64,000 bases of DNA from Paraburkholderia sp. FT54 (lineage in GTDB: Bacteria; Pseudomonadota; Gammaproteobacteria; Burkholderiales; Burkholderiaceae), in NCBI RefSeq assembly GCF_031585635.1, contig NZ_CP134195.1, positions 2,976,001 through 3,040,000 on the forward strand. The letters run 5' to 3'. Both the position numbers and the translations under genes were made by a program. Below are positions 1 through 8,867 of the stretch, in pieces (within the stretch, counting starts at the first letter, position 1; every line of letters begins with the position of its first letter). The notes below the pieces were generated by a model. The model had not been told where the DNA came from and made no database searches. It saw nothing but the letters and a program-made list of their open reading frames with translations.

Positions 1-1
1 G

Positions 2-646
2 GTGATTCCGCTCAATTCCGCCAACGGCGTCGAACGGCCGCGTCCGTTGGCGGTTATCGACGAACAAGTTTGCATCGGCTGCACGTTGTGCATGCAGGCC
101 TGTCCGGTCGATGCAATAGTTGGCGCACCGAAACAGATGCATACGGTGATCGCCGAACTCTGCACTGGGTGCGATCTGTGCGTGCCACCCTGCCCCGTCG
201 ACTGCATCGCCTTGCCGCCGGTCACCGGCGAAGCAACCGGTTGGGACGCGTGGAGCCAGGCCCAGGCCGACGCCGCGCGCGAACGCCATGACCGGCGCGA
301 AGCGCGTCTCGCACGCGAACGCGAAGCCGCCGAGGCACGTGCGGCAGCGCGGCGGGCCGGCAGCAGCCCCGCTGCTCAGGTTACCGATACAACGCAAGCC
401 GGCGACGCAGCGCCTTCGGCCGCGCCCGTTGCGGAAGACGCCGAAGCGAAGAAACGCGCGATCATCCAGGCCGCGCTCGAACGTGCTCGCAAGAAGAAAG
501 AAGAATTGGCGGCCAAAGGCCAAGGCCCGTTGAACACCGAGCGTGTGAGCGCGGACGTGCAGGCACAGATCGACGCCGCCGAAGCACGCCGCCGCCGTCT
601 CGGCCTCGCCGCGGACGACACCGGCACGCCGTCCGACAAGCGCTAA
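2..646 (+). CDS. rsxB: Electron transport complex subunit RsxB (RnfB), 5' truncated by window edge
   Basis: RnfB-type iron-sulfur protein of the membrane Rsx/Rnf electron transport complex, which in gamma-proteobacteria keeps SoxR reduced. Two ferredoxin-type [4Fe-4S] motifs of the CxxCxxCxxxCP form lie at about residues 24-35 and 54-65 of the visible frame (CIGCTLC and CTGCDLC). The last 120 residues are a charged Ala/Arg/Glu-rich tail, probably helical, as in Burkholderia RnfB. The frame is open to the first base and the N-terminal membrane anchor is absent, so the true start lies upstream. nth follows 18 bp later, the usual rsxB-nth order. Confidence 0.88.
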   Translation: MIPLNSANGVERPRPLAVIDEQVCIGCTLCMQACPVDAIVGAPKQMHTVIAELCTGCDLCVPPCPVDCIALPPVTGEATGWDAWSQAQADAARERHDRREARLAREREAAEARAAARRAGSSPAAQVTDTTQAGDAAPSAAPVAEDAEAKKRAIIQAALERARKKKEELAAKGQGPLNTERVSADVQAQIDAAEARRRRLGLAADDTGTPSDKR

Positions 647-664
647 CCGCATCGTCAGCCCAGC

Positions 665-1309
665 ATGAACGCGAACAAACGCCGCGCCATCTACGAGACG
701 TTTCAGAGTCTCACTCCTCATCCGACAACCGAACTCGAGTACACCACTCCGTTCGAACTGCTGATCGCCGTGCTGCTGTCGGCGCAAGCCACCGACGTGT
801 CGGTCAACAAGGCCATGCGCAAGATGTTCCCGGTCGCGAACACGCCGCAGAAGGTTTTCGATCTCGGCGAAGAAGGCGTGACCGGCTACATCAAGACCAT
901 CGGCCTGTATCGCACCAAGGCGAAGAACGTCATCGCGACGTGCCGCATTCTGCTCGACCAGTACGGCGGCGAAGTGCCCGAGGATCGCGAAGCGCTCGAA
1001 AGCTTGCCGGGCGTCGGCCGGAAAACGGCCAATGTGATCCTGAATACCGCGTTCGGTCATCCGACCATCGCGGTCGACACGCACATCTTTCGGGTTGCGA
1101 ATCGAACCGGTCTCGCGCCCGGCAAGGACGTTCGCGCAGTCGAAGCGGCGCTGGAGAAATTCACGCCCGCCGAGTTCAAGCAGGACGCGCACCATTGGTT
1201 GATCCTGCACGGCCGTTATGTGTGCAAGGCGCGCCGGCCTGAATGCTGGCATTGCGTGATCGAGCCGCTGTGCGAGTTCCGGCCGAAAACGCCGCCGCCC
1301 GATCTGTGA
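665..1309 (+). CDS. nth: Endonuclease III (DNA glycosylase/AP lyase)
   Basis: Base-excision repair enzyme that removes oxidised pyrimidines and cleaves AP sites. The 214 residues match the family length. The helix-hairpin-helix with the catalytic lysine (LPGVGRKTANVIL) is near residue 120, the catalytic aspartate is in AVDTHIFRVANR, and the C-terminal [4Fe-4S] ligands have the C-x6-C-x2-C-x5-C spacing (CKARRPEC..C....C). It lies directly behind rsxB, probably in one transcript. Confidence 0.97.
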   Translation: MNANKRRAIYETFQSLTPHPTTELEYTTPFELLIAVLLSAQATDVSVNKAMRKMFPVANTPQKVFDLGEEGVTGYIKTIGLYRTKAKNVIATCRILLDQYGGEVPEDREALESLPGVGRKTANVILNTAFGHPTIAVDTHIFRVANRTGLAPGKDVRAVEAALEKFTPAEFKQDAHHWLILHGRYVCKARRPECWHCVIEPLCEFRPKTPPPDL

Positions 1310-1455
1310 GCGGAGCCCGGCACCTCGTGAAACGCCGTGATGCCGCCAGCAGCCCGCGCCGCCCCGGCGTAAAATGACGCCCTGCCTCGTCGGCTTCACA
1401 GGTTGACGCTTGACAGGCTCACGTCACACGCCCCACTCAACGCACCGGCCTCACG

Positions 1456-1890
1456 ATGTTCAATCCCAGCCGCGACGAAGTCCGTCTCTTCTTCACCGAC
1501 ACCTGGCGCAAGCAGCGCAAAGGCGAAATTCTGACGCCGCTGGAGGCGATCGCCGCCGACTGGATCGTCGAGCATCCCGAATACCACGCCGACCTGACCG
1601 ACGGCGACGCCGCCCAGGCGCAGGACTATTCGCCCGAACGCGGCCAGACCAACCCGTTCCTGCATCTGTCGATGCATCTCGCCATCACCGAACAGCTGTC
1701 GATCGACCAGCCGCCCGGCATTCGCGCCGCGCACGAACGGCTCGCCGCTCGCCTCGGCTCGACCCACGAGGCGCAGCACGCCATCATGGACTGCCTCGGC
1801 GAAACCATCTGGGAAGCGCAGCGCACCGGCACGCCGCCGGATACGGACGCGTATCTGCAGCGCATCGAGCGGCGCGCCACGCGCGACTGA
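1456..1890 (+). CDS. DUF1841 family protein
   Basis: A 144-residue soluble protein starting MFNPSRDEVRLFF, with the conserved NPFLHLSMHLAI segment and the C-terminal EAQHAIMDCLGE.IWEAQR segment that I associate with DUF1841. This family is common beside nth in beta-proteobacteria. No biochemical function is known to me. It has its own ATG and is followed 46 bp later by a strong bidirectional terminator. Confidence 0.85.
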   Translation: MFNPSRDEVRLFFTDTWRKQRKGEILTPLEAIAADWIVEHPEYHADLTDGDAAQAQDYSPERGQTNPFLHLSMHLAITEQLSIDQPPGIRAAHERLAARLGSTHEAQHAIMDCLGETIWEAQRTGTPPDTDAYLQRIERRATRD

Positions 1891-1935
1891 GAGCGGCATC
1901 GGTCGCAGGGCACGCGAAAACCTCGCCCCAAAAAC

Positions 1936-1963
1936 ACAACACCCCGCCAAAGCGGGGTGTTGT
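1936..1963. terminator. Bidirectional Rho-independent terminator
   Basis: A perfect 12-bp stem (ACAACACCCCGC pairing with GCGGGGTGTTGT) with a four-base loop. It has a run of A on its left, which is T on the minus strand. It sits between the convergent DUF1841 gene and the cytochrome c genes. Confidence 0.85.
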
Positions 1964-2000
1964 TCAATCGGGAAGCCGCGCGGAAACCGCGCAAGCTCGC

Positions 2001-2384
2001 TTACTTCTTCTGCACCAGATCGCCATTCAACGATTCGACATAAGCGGCGATGTCTTTCATGTCGCTTTGCGACAGGCTTTGCACTTGCGCCTGCATGATC
2101 GGGTTGTTGCGGCCGAGGTGCGGGTTGCCGTTGCCCATCTGGTACTGGCGCAGCGCCCAGTAGACGTAATCGGAGTGCTGGCCCGCGAGTTTCGGATATT
2201 CCGGGCTCACCGGCTTGTTCAGATTCACACCGTGGCAAGCCGCGCAATTGTGGCTGTCGGACAGCACCTTGCCGTTGCCGGCGTCGGCGGCGTGCGCGAG
2301 GTTCGCTGCAACCAGACCGAGCACTGCCGCCGACGCGCATGCAGCCTTGACCACCGTGTGGAGTGCCTGTTGGGGCTTATTCAT
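2001..2384 (-). CDS. Periplasmic class I cytochrome c
   Basis: A 127-residue monoheme cytochrome c. Residues 1-33 form a Sec signal peptide ending AHA-AD. CAACH is the haem-binding CxxCH motif, and a distal methionine is likely in NNPIMQAQ. It follows a second small cytochrome c on the same strand with about 56 bp between them, so both are probably cotranscribed. Their short length fits the cytochrome c553 / cytochrome c4-half type. The redox partner cannot be read from the sequence. Confidence 0.9.
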   Translation of the reverse strand: MNKPQQALHTVVKAACASAAVLGLVAANLAHAADAGNGKVLSDSHNCAACHGVNLNKPVSPEYPKLAGQHSDYVYWALRQYQMGNGNPHLGRNNPIMQAQVQSLSQSDMKDIAAYVESLNGDLVQKK

Positions 2385-2440
2385 GAATTCTCCTATCCCG
2401 CGAATTTATTAGCCGAGTGACTGGATGGACGAGCCGCAGG

Positions 2441-2809
2441 TCACTTGTCGGGATTGCTCTTCGAAGAGGAATTTTGCGCTGCGTAGTAGGCCGCGATGTC
2501 GGCAATGTCCTGATCCGACAGCGACGCGGTGATGGCGCGCATTGTTTCGAAATGGCGGTCGCCCTTCTTGTAGCCATGCAGGGCGTTCTCGAGGTACGCC
2601 TGGTTCTGCCCGCCAAGCATCGGCACGCGGTAGACCTCAGGGTAAGCCGTGCGGTATTCAGGGATGCCGTGGCAGCCAATACACATTGCGACCTTGCCTT
2701 GGCCCGCCTTCGCGTTGCCGACCACGTCCGCTGCCTGCGCACCGGCCGTATAGCCCGCGAGCACCGTCAGCGCTGCGATCACGACGTGTTTGCCAACGAA
2801 TTTATTCAT
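2441..2809 (-). CDS. Periplasmic cytochrome c
   Basis: A 122-residue monoheme cytochrome c with a signal peptide (MNKFVGKHVVIAALTVLAG, cleavage after AQA) and the haem motif CIGCH. A candidate axial methionine lies in TMRAITA or PMLGG. The start chosen is the ATG giving a clean signal peptide rather than an in-frame start 15 codons upstream. It is the first gene of the two-cytochrome operon, and the two proteins may exchange electrons with each other. Confidence 0.88.
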   Translation of the reverse strand: MNKFVGKHVVIAALTVLAGYTAGAQAADVVGNAKAGQGKVAMCIGCHGIPEYRTAYPEVYRVPMLGGQNQAYLENALHGYKKGDRHFETMRAITASLSDQDIADIAAYYAAQNSSSKSNPDK

Positions 2810-3269
2810 AGCATGTAACCTGGCTTGAGGGGAAACGGGCGACCAGAAAGGCAACGGCCCGCGCCGTTATTCTTATAGGGTAGCCACGCAGGCCAAAAAA
2901 ATCGGGCTAATTGTACCGCGCCGCCGCGCCGAACGTCCACCGCGCGGGGCCGCGGCGCATCCGGCCGCCGCAAAGCCACGGCTAGCGCCGCTTTGCTCCG
3001 CCGCGCCCGATCCGCAAGGCGTCGCGGCTGCCATCGCATGCCGCCCGGTCGCGCCGGTTCGACACGGCATTCGACGCCGCATCCAGCCCGCTCTCGCCCG
3101 GCGCGCCCGCCCACCGGGCGCGCCGGGCGAGCGTCCGGCCGCTCGCCGGCGCCGCGTGCGTACTCGCCGCGCGCCACGGCACTGCGGGTGACACCTTACG
3201 CGAGGCGGTTTCAGGCCAACAGGCCTTCTGACTTATACTGGGTTTTTTCCTGGAAAAGAGCATCTCGCC
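2810..3269. other. Very GC-rich intergenic region
   Basis: About 460 bp between the divergent cytochrome c operon and the MoxR gene. Both promoters should lie here. Open frames exist on both strands only because stop codons are rare at this GC content. I see no coding signature and no clear repeat. Confidence 0.5.
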
Positions 3270-4112
3270 ATGCGTTTCGAAGGCTCATCGCAGTACGTCG
3301 CCACCGACGACCTCAAGCTCGCGGTCAATGCCGCGATGACGCTCAAGCGCCCGTTGCTGATCAAGGGCGAACCCGGCACGGGCAAAACCATGCTCGCCGA
3401 AGAGGTCGCCGCCGCGCTCGGCATGCCGCTCCAGCAGTGGCACATCAAGTCCACCACCAAGGCGCAGCAGGGTCTGTACGAGTACGACGCGGTGTCGCGC
3501 CTGCGCGATTCGCAACTCGGCGACGAACGCGTCAAGGACATCGGCAACTACATCGTCAAGGGCGTGCTGTGGCAGGCGTTCGAGTCGGAGGAACAAACGG
3601 TGCTGCTGATCGACGAGATCGACAAGGCCGACATCGAATTCCCCAACGACCTGCTGCGTGAACTCGACCGCATGGAGTTCTACGTGTACGAGACGCACGA
3701 GCTGATCCGCGCGAAACAGCGCCCGCTCGTGATCATCACCTCGAACAACGAGAAAGAGCTGCCGGACGCATTCCTGCGCCGCTGCTTCTTTCACTACATC
3801 AAGTTCCCCGATCCGGTCACCATGCAGCAGATCGTCGAGGTGCACTATCCCGGCATCAAGAAGGAACTGCTCGCGGCCGCCATGCAGAGCTTTTTCGAAC
3901 TTCGCAACGTCGCCGGATTGAAGAAGAAACCGTCCACCTCGGAACTGCTCGACTGGCTCAAGCTGCTGCTCGCCGAAGATATTCCGCCGGAAGCGCTGCG
4001 CTCGTCCGACCAGAAGCAGATCATTCCGCCGCTGCACGGCGCGCTTCTGAAGAACGAGCAGGACGTGAGCCTGTTCGAGCGGCTGATCTTCATGAATCGC
4101 AACAACCGCTGA
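3270..4112 (+). CDS. MoxR family AAA+ ATPase
   Basis: A 280-residue MoxR-type chaperone ATPase with Walker A GEPGTGKTM near residue 33, Walker B VLLIDEIDKAD near residue 113 and sensor IITSNNEKELPDAFLRRC near residue 150. MoxR ATPases work with von Willebrand factor A (VWA) proteins in the maturation or insertion of metal cofactors, and a VWA gene follows immediately. The operon starts here after a long GC-rich leader. Confidence 0.92.
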   Translation: MRFEGSSQYVATDDLKLAVNAAMTLKRPLLIKGEPGTGKTMLAEEVAAALGMPLQQWHIKSTTKAQQGLYEYDAVSRLRDSQLGDERVKDIGNYIVKGVLWQAFESEEQTVLLIDEIDKADIEFPNDLLRELDRMEFYVYETHELIRAKQRPLVIITSNNEKELPDAFLRRCFFHYIKFPDPVTMQQIVEVHYPGIKKELLAAAMQSFFELRNVAGLKKKPSTSELLDWLKLLLAEDIPPEALRSSDQKQIIPPLHGALLKNEQDVSLFERLIFMNRNNR

Positions 4113-4208
4113 TTGATCTTCGATTGATCGTTGACTGAGCGGCGGGCGCACGGCAGGCCGCGCCTGAAAAGCGCCGCCCCGACCATCCGCCGCCGCAGAG
4201 GACCCAGC

Positions 4209-5384
4209 ATGCTGATCGACTTCTTCTACTCGCTGCGCGCCGCCAAACTGCCGGTGTCGGTGAAGGAATACCTGACGCTGCTCGAAGCGCTCAAAGCCAA
4301 CGTGATCGCGCCGTCGCTCGACGATTTCTACTATCTTGCGCGCATCACGCTGGTGAAGGACGAGCAGTATTTCGACAAGTTCGACCAGGCGTTCGGCGCG
4401 TATTTCAAGGGCGTCGCGCAAGCCTCGGAACTCGCCTTCGAGGTCCCGCTCGACTGGTTGAAGAAGAAGCTGCAACGCGACCTGTCGCCGGAAGAAAAAG
4501 CGCAGATCGAAGCGATGGGCGGCCTCGACAAGCTCATGGAACGCCTGAAGGAACTGTTCGACGAACAGAAGGAGCGGCACGAAGGCGGCAACAAGTGGAT
4601 CGGCACGGGCGGCACGTCACCGTTCGGCAATGGCGGCTACAACCCGGAAGGCGTGCGCATCGGCGGCGACGCGGCGGGCAACCGCACCGCCGTCAAGGTC
4701 TGGGAAGCGCGCGCCTATCGCGACTACGACGACCAGGTGGAAATCGGCACGCGCAACATCAAGATCGCGCTGCGCCGTTTGCGCCGGTTCGCCCGCGAAG
4801 GCGCCGCCGAAGAACTCGATCTGCCCGACACGATCCGCAGTACCGCCGCGAACGCCGGCTGGCTCGACCTGAAGATGGTGCCCGAGCGGCACAACAAGGT
4901 GAAAGTGCTGATGCTGCTCGACGTGGGCGGCTCGATGGACGATCACATCAAGCGCACCGAGGAGCTGTTCTCCGCCGCCAAAGCCGAGTTCAAGCACCTC
5001 GAGTTCTACTACTTCCACAACTGCGTGTACGACTTCCTGTGGAAGAACAACCGCCGCCGTCACGCCGAGCGCATGCCGACGTGGGACGTGCTGCACAAAT
5101 TCACGTCCGACTACAAGCTGATCTTCGTCGGCGACGCGACCATGAGCCCCTACGAAGTGCTGCAGCCGGGCGGGTCGGTGGAGTACAACAACGCCGAAGC
5201 CGGCGCGGTATGGCTGCGCCGGCTCGCCGATCATTTCCCGCATCACGCGTGGCTCAATCCCGAACCGGAAGGCTTGTGGGCGTACCGGCAATCGGTCAGC
5301 GCGATCCGCGAGGTGCTCGGCCACCGCATGTACCCGCTCACGCTCGCCGGTCTCGATACAGCCATGCGCACGCTGAGCAAATAG
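4209..5384 (+). CDS. VWA domain-containing CoxE-like protein
   Basis: A 391-residue protein with a CoxE-like N-terminal half and a VWA domain in the C-terminal half. The MIDAS-type metal site is visible as DVGGSM near residue 241. The chosen ATG has AGAGGA about 7 bases upstream; an in-frame start 26 codons earlier has none. It is the expected partner of the preceding MoxR ATPase. The client protein is unknown. Confidence 0.9.
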   Translation: MLIDFFYSLRAAKLPVSVKEYLTLLEALKANVIAPSLDDFYYLARITLVKDEQYFDKFDQAFGAYFKGVAQASELAFEVPLDWLKKKLQRDLSPEEKAQIEAMGGLDKLMERLKELFDEQKERHEGGNKWIGTGGTSPFGNGGYNPEGVRIGGDAAGNRTAVKVWEARAYRDYDDQVEIGTRNIKIALRRLRRFAREGAAEELDLPDTIRSTAANAGWLDLKMVPERHNKVKVLMLLDVGGSMDDHIKRTEELFSAAKAEFKHLEFYYFHNCVYDFLWKNNRRRHAERMPTWDVLHKFTSDYKLIFVGDATMSPYEVLQPGGSVEYNNAEAGAVWLRRLADHFPHHAWLNPEPEGLWAYRQSVSAIREVLGHRMYPLTLAGLDTAMRTLSK

Positions 5385-5424
5385 TCCGCTCAGGTTTTAC
5401 CTTCAACGATAAGAAAGCATCTGC

Positions 5425-6645
5425 ATGAGTCCGTCTTCCACGCCCGATTTGTCCCCTGCCGTCACGCCGCCCGGGCGCCTCAATCCCTTCGCCGACACGT
5501 CGCTGTCGGCCATCGTCGCCGGTTTCGTCGCGATGATGACGGGCTACACCAGTTCGCTCGTGCTGATGTTCCAGGCGGGTCAGGCCGCGCATCTGAGCGA
5601 TGCGCAGATCTCCTCGTGGATCTGGGCGTTATCGATCGGCATGGCCGTCTGCACGATCGGCCTGTCGCTGCGCTTTCGCGCGCCGATCGTGATCGCCTGG
5701 TCGACGCCCGGCGCGGCGCTGCTGGTGTCGTCGCTGCCGCACGTGGCTTATGCGGAGGCGATCGGCGCGTTTATCGTGTGTGCGCTGCTGCTTACGCTGG
5801 TCGGCCTGACCGGCTGGTTCGACACGCTCATGAAGAAGATCCCGGCGGGCATCGCCTCGGCCTTGCTGGCGGGCATCCTGTTCGAGATCGGCATCGAGAT
5901 TTTCCGCGCCGCGCAATTCCAGACCGCGCTCGTGCTGGCCATGTTCTTCACCTACCTGATCGTAAAACGGCTCGCACCCCGCTATGCGATCGTCACGACG
6001 CTGATCGTCGGCACGGCGGCGGCCGGCGCACTGGGACTGCTCGACTTCAGCCGCTTCCACGTCGCGCTGGCGCAGCCGGTGTTCACGATGCCGGCGTTTT
6101 CAGTGGCGGCCAGCGTCAGCATCGGGATTCCGCTCTTCGTCGTCGCGATGGCGTCGCAGAACGTGCCGGGCATCGCCGTGCTGCGCGCGGACGGCTACAC
6201 CACGCCGTCCGCGCCGCTGATTTCGACCACCGGCATCGCCTCGCTGCTGCTCGCGCCGTTCGGCTCGCACGGCATCAATCTTGCGGCGATTACCGCGGCG
6301 ATCTGCACCGGCCCTGAAGCGCACGAGAACCGCAACAAGCGCTATACGGCGGCGGTGTGGTGCGGCATCTTCTACCTGATCGCCGGGATTTTCGGCGCGA
6401 CCATCGCCGCGCTGTTCGCGGCCTTGCCGAAGGCGCTGGTGGTCTCCGTCGCGGCGCTGGCGCTGTTCGGCTCGATCATGAGCGGGCTCGCCAACGCCAT
6501 GCAGGACCTGAAGCAGCGCGAGGCGGCGCTGGTCACGTTCATGGTGACCGCGTCCGGGCTGACTTTGTTGTCCATCGGCTCGGCTTTCTGGGGACTGGTG
6601 GCGGGCGTGCTGACGCAAGTGGTGTTGAACGCGCGGCGTGCCTGA
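5425..6645 (+). CDS. benE: BenE family benzoate/H+ symporter
   Basis: A 406-residue inner-membrane transporter with about 12 hydrophobic segments and the family segments AGFVAMMTGYTSS, PGAALL and FGSHGINLAAITAAICTGPEAH. BenE proteins import benzoate or similar aromatic acids by proton symport. No catabolic ben genes are in the window, so the substrate is inferred from the family only. It is 40 bp behind the VWA gene, on the same strand. Confidence 0.88.
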   Translation: MSPSSTPDLSPAVTPPGRLNPFADTSLSAIVAGFVAMMTGYTSSLVLMFQAGQAAHLSDAQISSWIWALSIGMAVCTIGLSLRFRAPIVIAWSTPGAALLVSSLPHVAYAEAIGAFIVCALLLTLVGLTGWFDTLMKKIPAGIASALLAGILFEIGIEIFRAAQFQTALVLAMFFTYLIVKRLAPRYAIVTTLIVGTAAAGALGLLDFSRFHVALAQPVFTMPAFSVAASVSIGIPLFVVAMASQNVPGIAVLRADGYTTPSAPLISTTGIASLLLAPFGSHGINLAAITAAICTGPEAHENRNKRYTAAVWCGIFYLIAGIFGATIAALFAALPKALVVSVAALALFGSIMSGLANAMQDLKQREAALVTFMVTASGLTLLSIGSAFWGLVAGVLTQVVLNARRA

Positions 6646-6999
6646 GGCGACCGCTGGACGAGGCGGCGGCTCGATGTCCAGCCGCTTGGTGTAGGCAAAG
6701 GCGGTTGGCAACATCGGTCAGCAAAAAGCGCTCGGCGGAATCGGTCAGCGCGAGATCGGTCGGCGGAAAATGCCGCCTGAAATCCGTGTGAACGGACCGC
6801 CGCGGGCAAGTGTCAATACCGCATCAGCCGATCCGCCATAGAATAGGAGCATCCGGCAGCGCTTTCCGTCAAAATTCCCCGGCAAGATGACGGGCAGTGC
6901 TGCAGCGTCACCCGCGGCCGCCGGATCTGGTTTGCGTTTCAGGCCGGCGGCGACCTCATTTCTCCTGAACCACGGCGCGCGCGCCCTGAAGGCCCGAAC
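6646..6999. other. Intergenic region upstream of tal
   Basis: About 350 bp without a supported gene. ATCGGTC(A/G)GC occurs three times between about 6713 and 6762 as short direct repeats. A TAGAAT hexamer near 6837 could be the -10 element for tal. Nothing else stands out. Confidence 0.4.
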
Positions 7000-7953
7000 A
7001 TGACAACCGCACTCGATCAACTCAAGCAATTCACCACCGTCGTCGCCGATACCGGCGACTTCCAGCAGCTCGCCCAGTACAAGCCGCAGGACGCGACCAC
7101 CAATCCGTCGCTGATTCTGAAAGCGGTGCAGAAAGACGACTACAAGCCGCTGCTCGAAAAGACCGTGAAAGCCCACGCGTCGAAGCCGGTCGGCGCGATC
7201 ATCGACCAGTTGCTAATCGCCTTCGGCACCGAAATTCTCAAGATCATTCCGGGCCGCGTCTCGACGGAAGTCGACGCGCGCCTCTCGTTCGACACGCAAG
7301 CCTCGATCGCCAAGGGCCGCGAACTGATCTCGTTGTACAAGGAGCACGGCATTGGCCGCGAACGCGTGCTGATCAAGCTGGCTTCCACGTGGGAAGGCGT
7401 CCGCGCGGCCGAAGTGCTGCAGAAGGAAGGCATCCACTGCAACATGACGCTGCTGTTCTCGCTCGCCCAGGCGGCCGCCTGCGCCGAAGCGGGCGCGCAA
7501 CTGATCTCGCCGTTCGTCGGCCGGATTTACGACTGGTACAAGAAGAACGCCGGCAGCGCGTGGGACGAAGCGAAAGACGGCGGCGCCAACGACCCGGGCG
7601 TCAAATCGGTGCGCCGCATTTACGCGTACTACAAGAAGTTCGGCTACAAGACCGAGGTGATGGGCGCGAGCTTCCGCACGCCGGGTCAGATTCTGGAACT
7701 GGCCGGCTGCGATCTGCTGACCATCAGTCCGGATCTGCTGCAAAAGCTGCAGGACAGCACCGATAAGGTGGAACGCAAGCTGTCGCCGGATATCGCCAAG
7801 GATGTGGATATCGAACGCGTGCCGGTTGATGAATCGTCGTTCCGGTTTCTCGTCAACGACGAAGCTATGGCGACTGAGAAGCTCGCCGAAGGGATTCGGG
7901 CCTTTGCTGCGGACGCGGTCAAGCTGGAAAAGCTGATCGAAGCGTTGCGTTAA
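7000..7953 (+). CDS. tal: Transaldolase
   Basis: Pentose phosphate pathway enzyme that moves a dihydroxyacetone unit from sedoheptulose-7-phosphate to glyceraldehyde-3-phosphate. The 317 residues match the TalB length. The N-terminal signature [12 protein letters not shown] and the Schiff-base lysine in [12 protein letters not shown] are present. It is monocistronic by spacing. Confidence 0.97.
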   Translation: MTTALDQLKQFTTVVADTGDFQQLAQYKPQDATTNPSLILKAVQKDDYKPLLEKTVKAHASKPVGAIIDQLLIAFGTEILKIIPGRVSTEVDARLSFDTQASIAKGRELISLYKEHGIGRERVLIKLASTWEGVRAAEVLQKEGIHCNMTLLFSLAQAAACAEAGAQLISPFVGRIYDWYKKNAGSAWDEAKDGGANDPGVKSVRRIYAYYKKFGYKTEVMGASFRTPGQILELAGCDLLTISPDLLQKLQDSTDKVERKLSPDIAKDVDIERVPVDESSFRFLVNDEAMATEKLAEGIRAFAADAVKLEKLIEALR

Positions 7954-8183
7954 GGTTCGCTTGCGCTGGTTGAAACGGCGCTTTCCGCACGCGGCCCTGG
8001 ACTTTATGGTTCGGGGCCGTGTGGCGTTTACGGGCCTGCGGCGGGTGTGGGTGCATTTGGACCGCGTCGGGCATCGGTGTGCTTACGGCATTTAGTCACC
8101 ATTGTCGCCTGAGGGGCGGCTAGAATCTTCTGCAAGGGCGCTTCATGGTGGTCTATTAGCGTTGCCCCTGTGCGGGGCGGCAC

Positions 8184-8213
8184 CTACTTTCTTTGCCGCG
8201 GCAAAGAAAGTAG
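8184..8213. repeat. Perfect 30-bp palindrome within a Burkholderia-type intergenic repeat
   Basis: A perfect inverted repeat (left arm CTACTTTCTTTGCCG, right arm its complement). It sits in a longer block, about 8150-8300, with conserved-looking flanks (GTGCGGGGCGGCAC and AAGCGGGTCCCTCGC). From memory such blocks are dispersed in Paraburkholderia genomes; only one copy is visible here. Together with 7954-8438 it fills a gene-free gap between tal and the VOC gene. Confidence 0.7.
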
Positions 8214-8438
8214 GCAAAGAAAGCCGCTTCACACCGCTAATTCTTAAGCGGGTCCCTCGCGCAGCCACGCTAGTGGTACATCTGGAATCCGTGTCCTCGC
8301 ACATTCCGCGTGAGTGACAAGGCGCTCATTCTTCCGGCGGCGCTGCGCGCGCCGTCGCGGTTCTTCTTCGAACCGTTGGCTCTTGCAGTGGCTTTTCGCG
8401 GAGATCGCGCGCCGCTCACCCTGTTTCCGGAGACGATC

Positions 8439-8852
8439 ATGCTGGTTCAACCTTACGTGTTTTTCAACGGACGTTGCGAGGAAGCGCTCGACTATTACTG
8501 CGCGAAGCTCGGCGCGCAAGTGACCTTCATGATGCGCTACAAGGAGGCGCCGCCCGATCCGCAAAATCAGCCGCGTCCCGGTCTCGAAGAAAAGATCATG
8601 CACGCCAACGTGCGGATGGGTTCGACCGACTGGATGGCCTCGGACGGCCATTGTGACCCCGCTGCCACGATGAACGGCTTCAGCCTCTCACTGACCGCCG
8701 ACGACGCCGCCTCCGCCGAAAAATACTTCAATGCGCTCGCCGACGGCGGCCAGGTGACGCTGCCGTTTCAGCCGACTTTCTGGAGCAAGGGCTTCGGGAT
8801 GGTGGTCGACCGCTTCGGTCTCATGTGGATGGTGACAGTGCCGGAAGGTTGA
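8439..8852 (+). CDS. VOC family (PhnB-like) protein
   Basis: A 137-residue glyoxalase-fold protein of the PhnB/YdfO group starting MLVQPYVFFNGRCEEALDYY, with YKEAPPD in the middle and a WG/MWMV-type C-terminal strand. PhnB-like proteins lack a defined reaction. The ATG is preceded by GGAG, and the 43-codon in-frame extension upstream reads through repeat DNA, so it was discarded. Confidence 0.85.
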   Translation: MLVQPYVFFNGRCEEALDYYCAKLGAQVTFMMRYKEAPPDPQNQPRPGLEEKIMHANVRMGSTDWMASDGHCDPAATMNGFSLSLTADDAASAEKYFNALADGGQVTLPFQPTFWSKGFGMVVDRFGLMWMVTVPEG

Positions 8853-8867
8853 GGGCGATAGCCAGGA

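Noticed and set aside
3285..4580. 431-codon minus-strand open frame opposite the MoxR gene
   Set aside because: It is a high-GC shadow of the real MoxR and VWA genes and shows no protein features.
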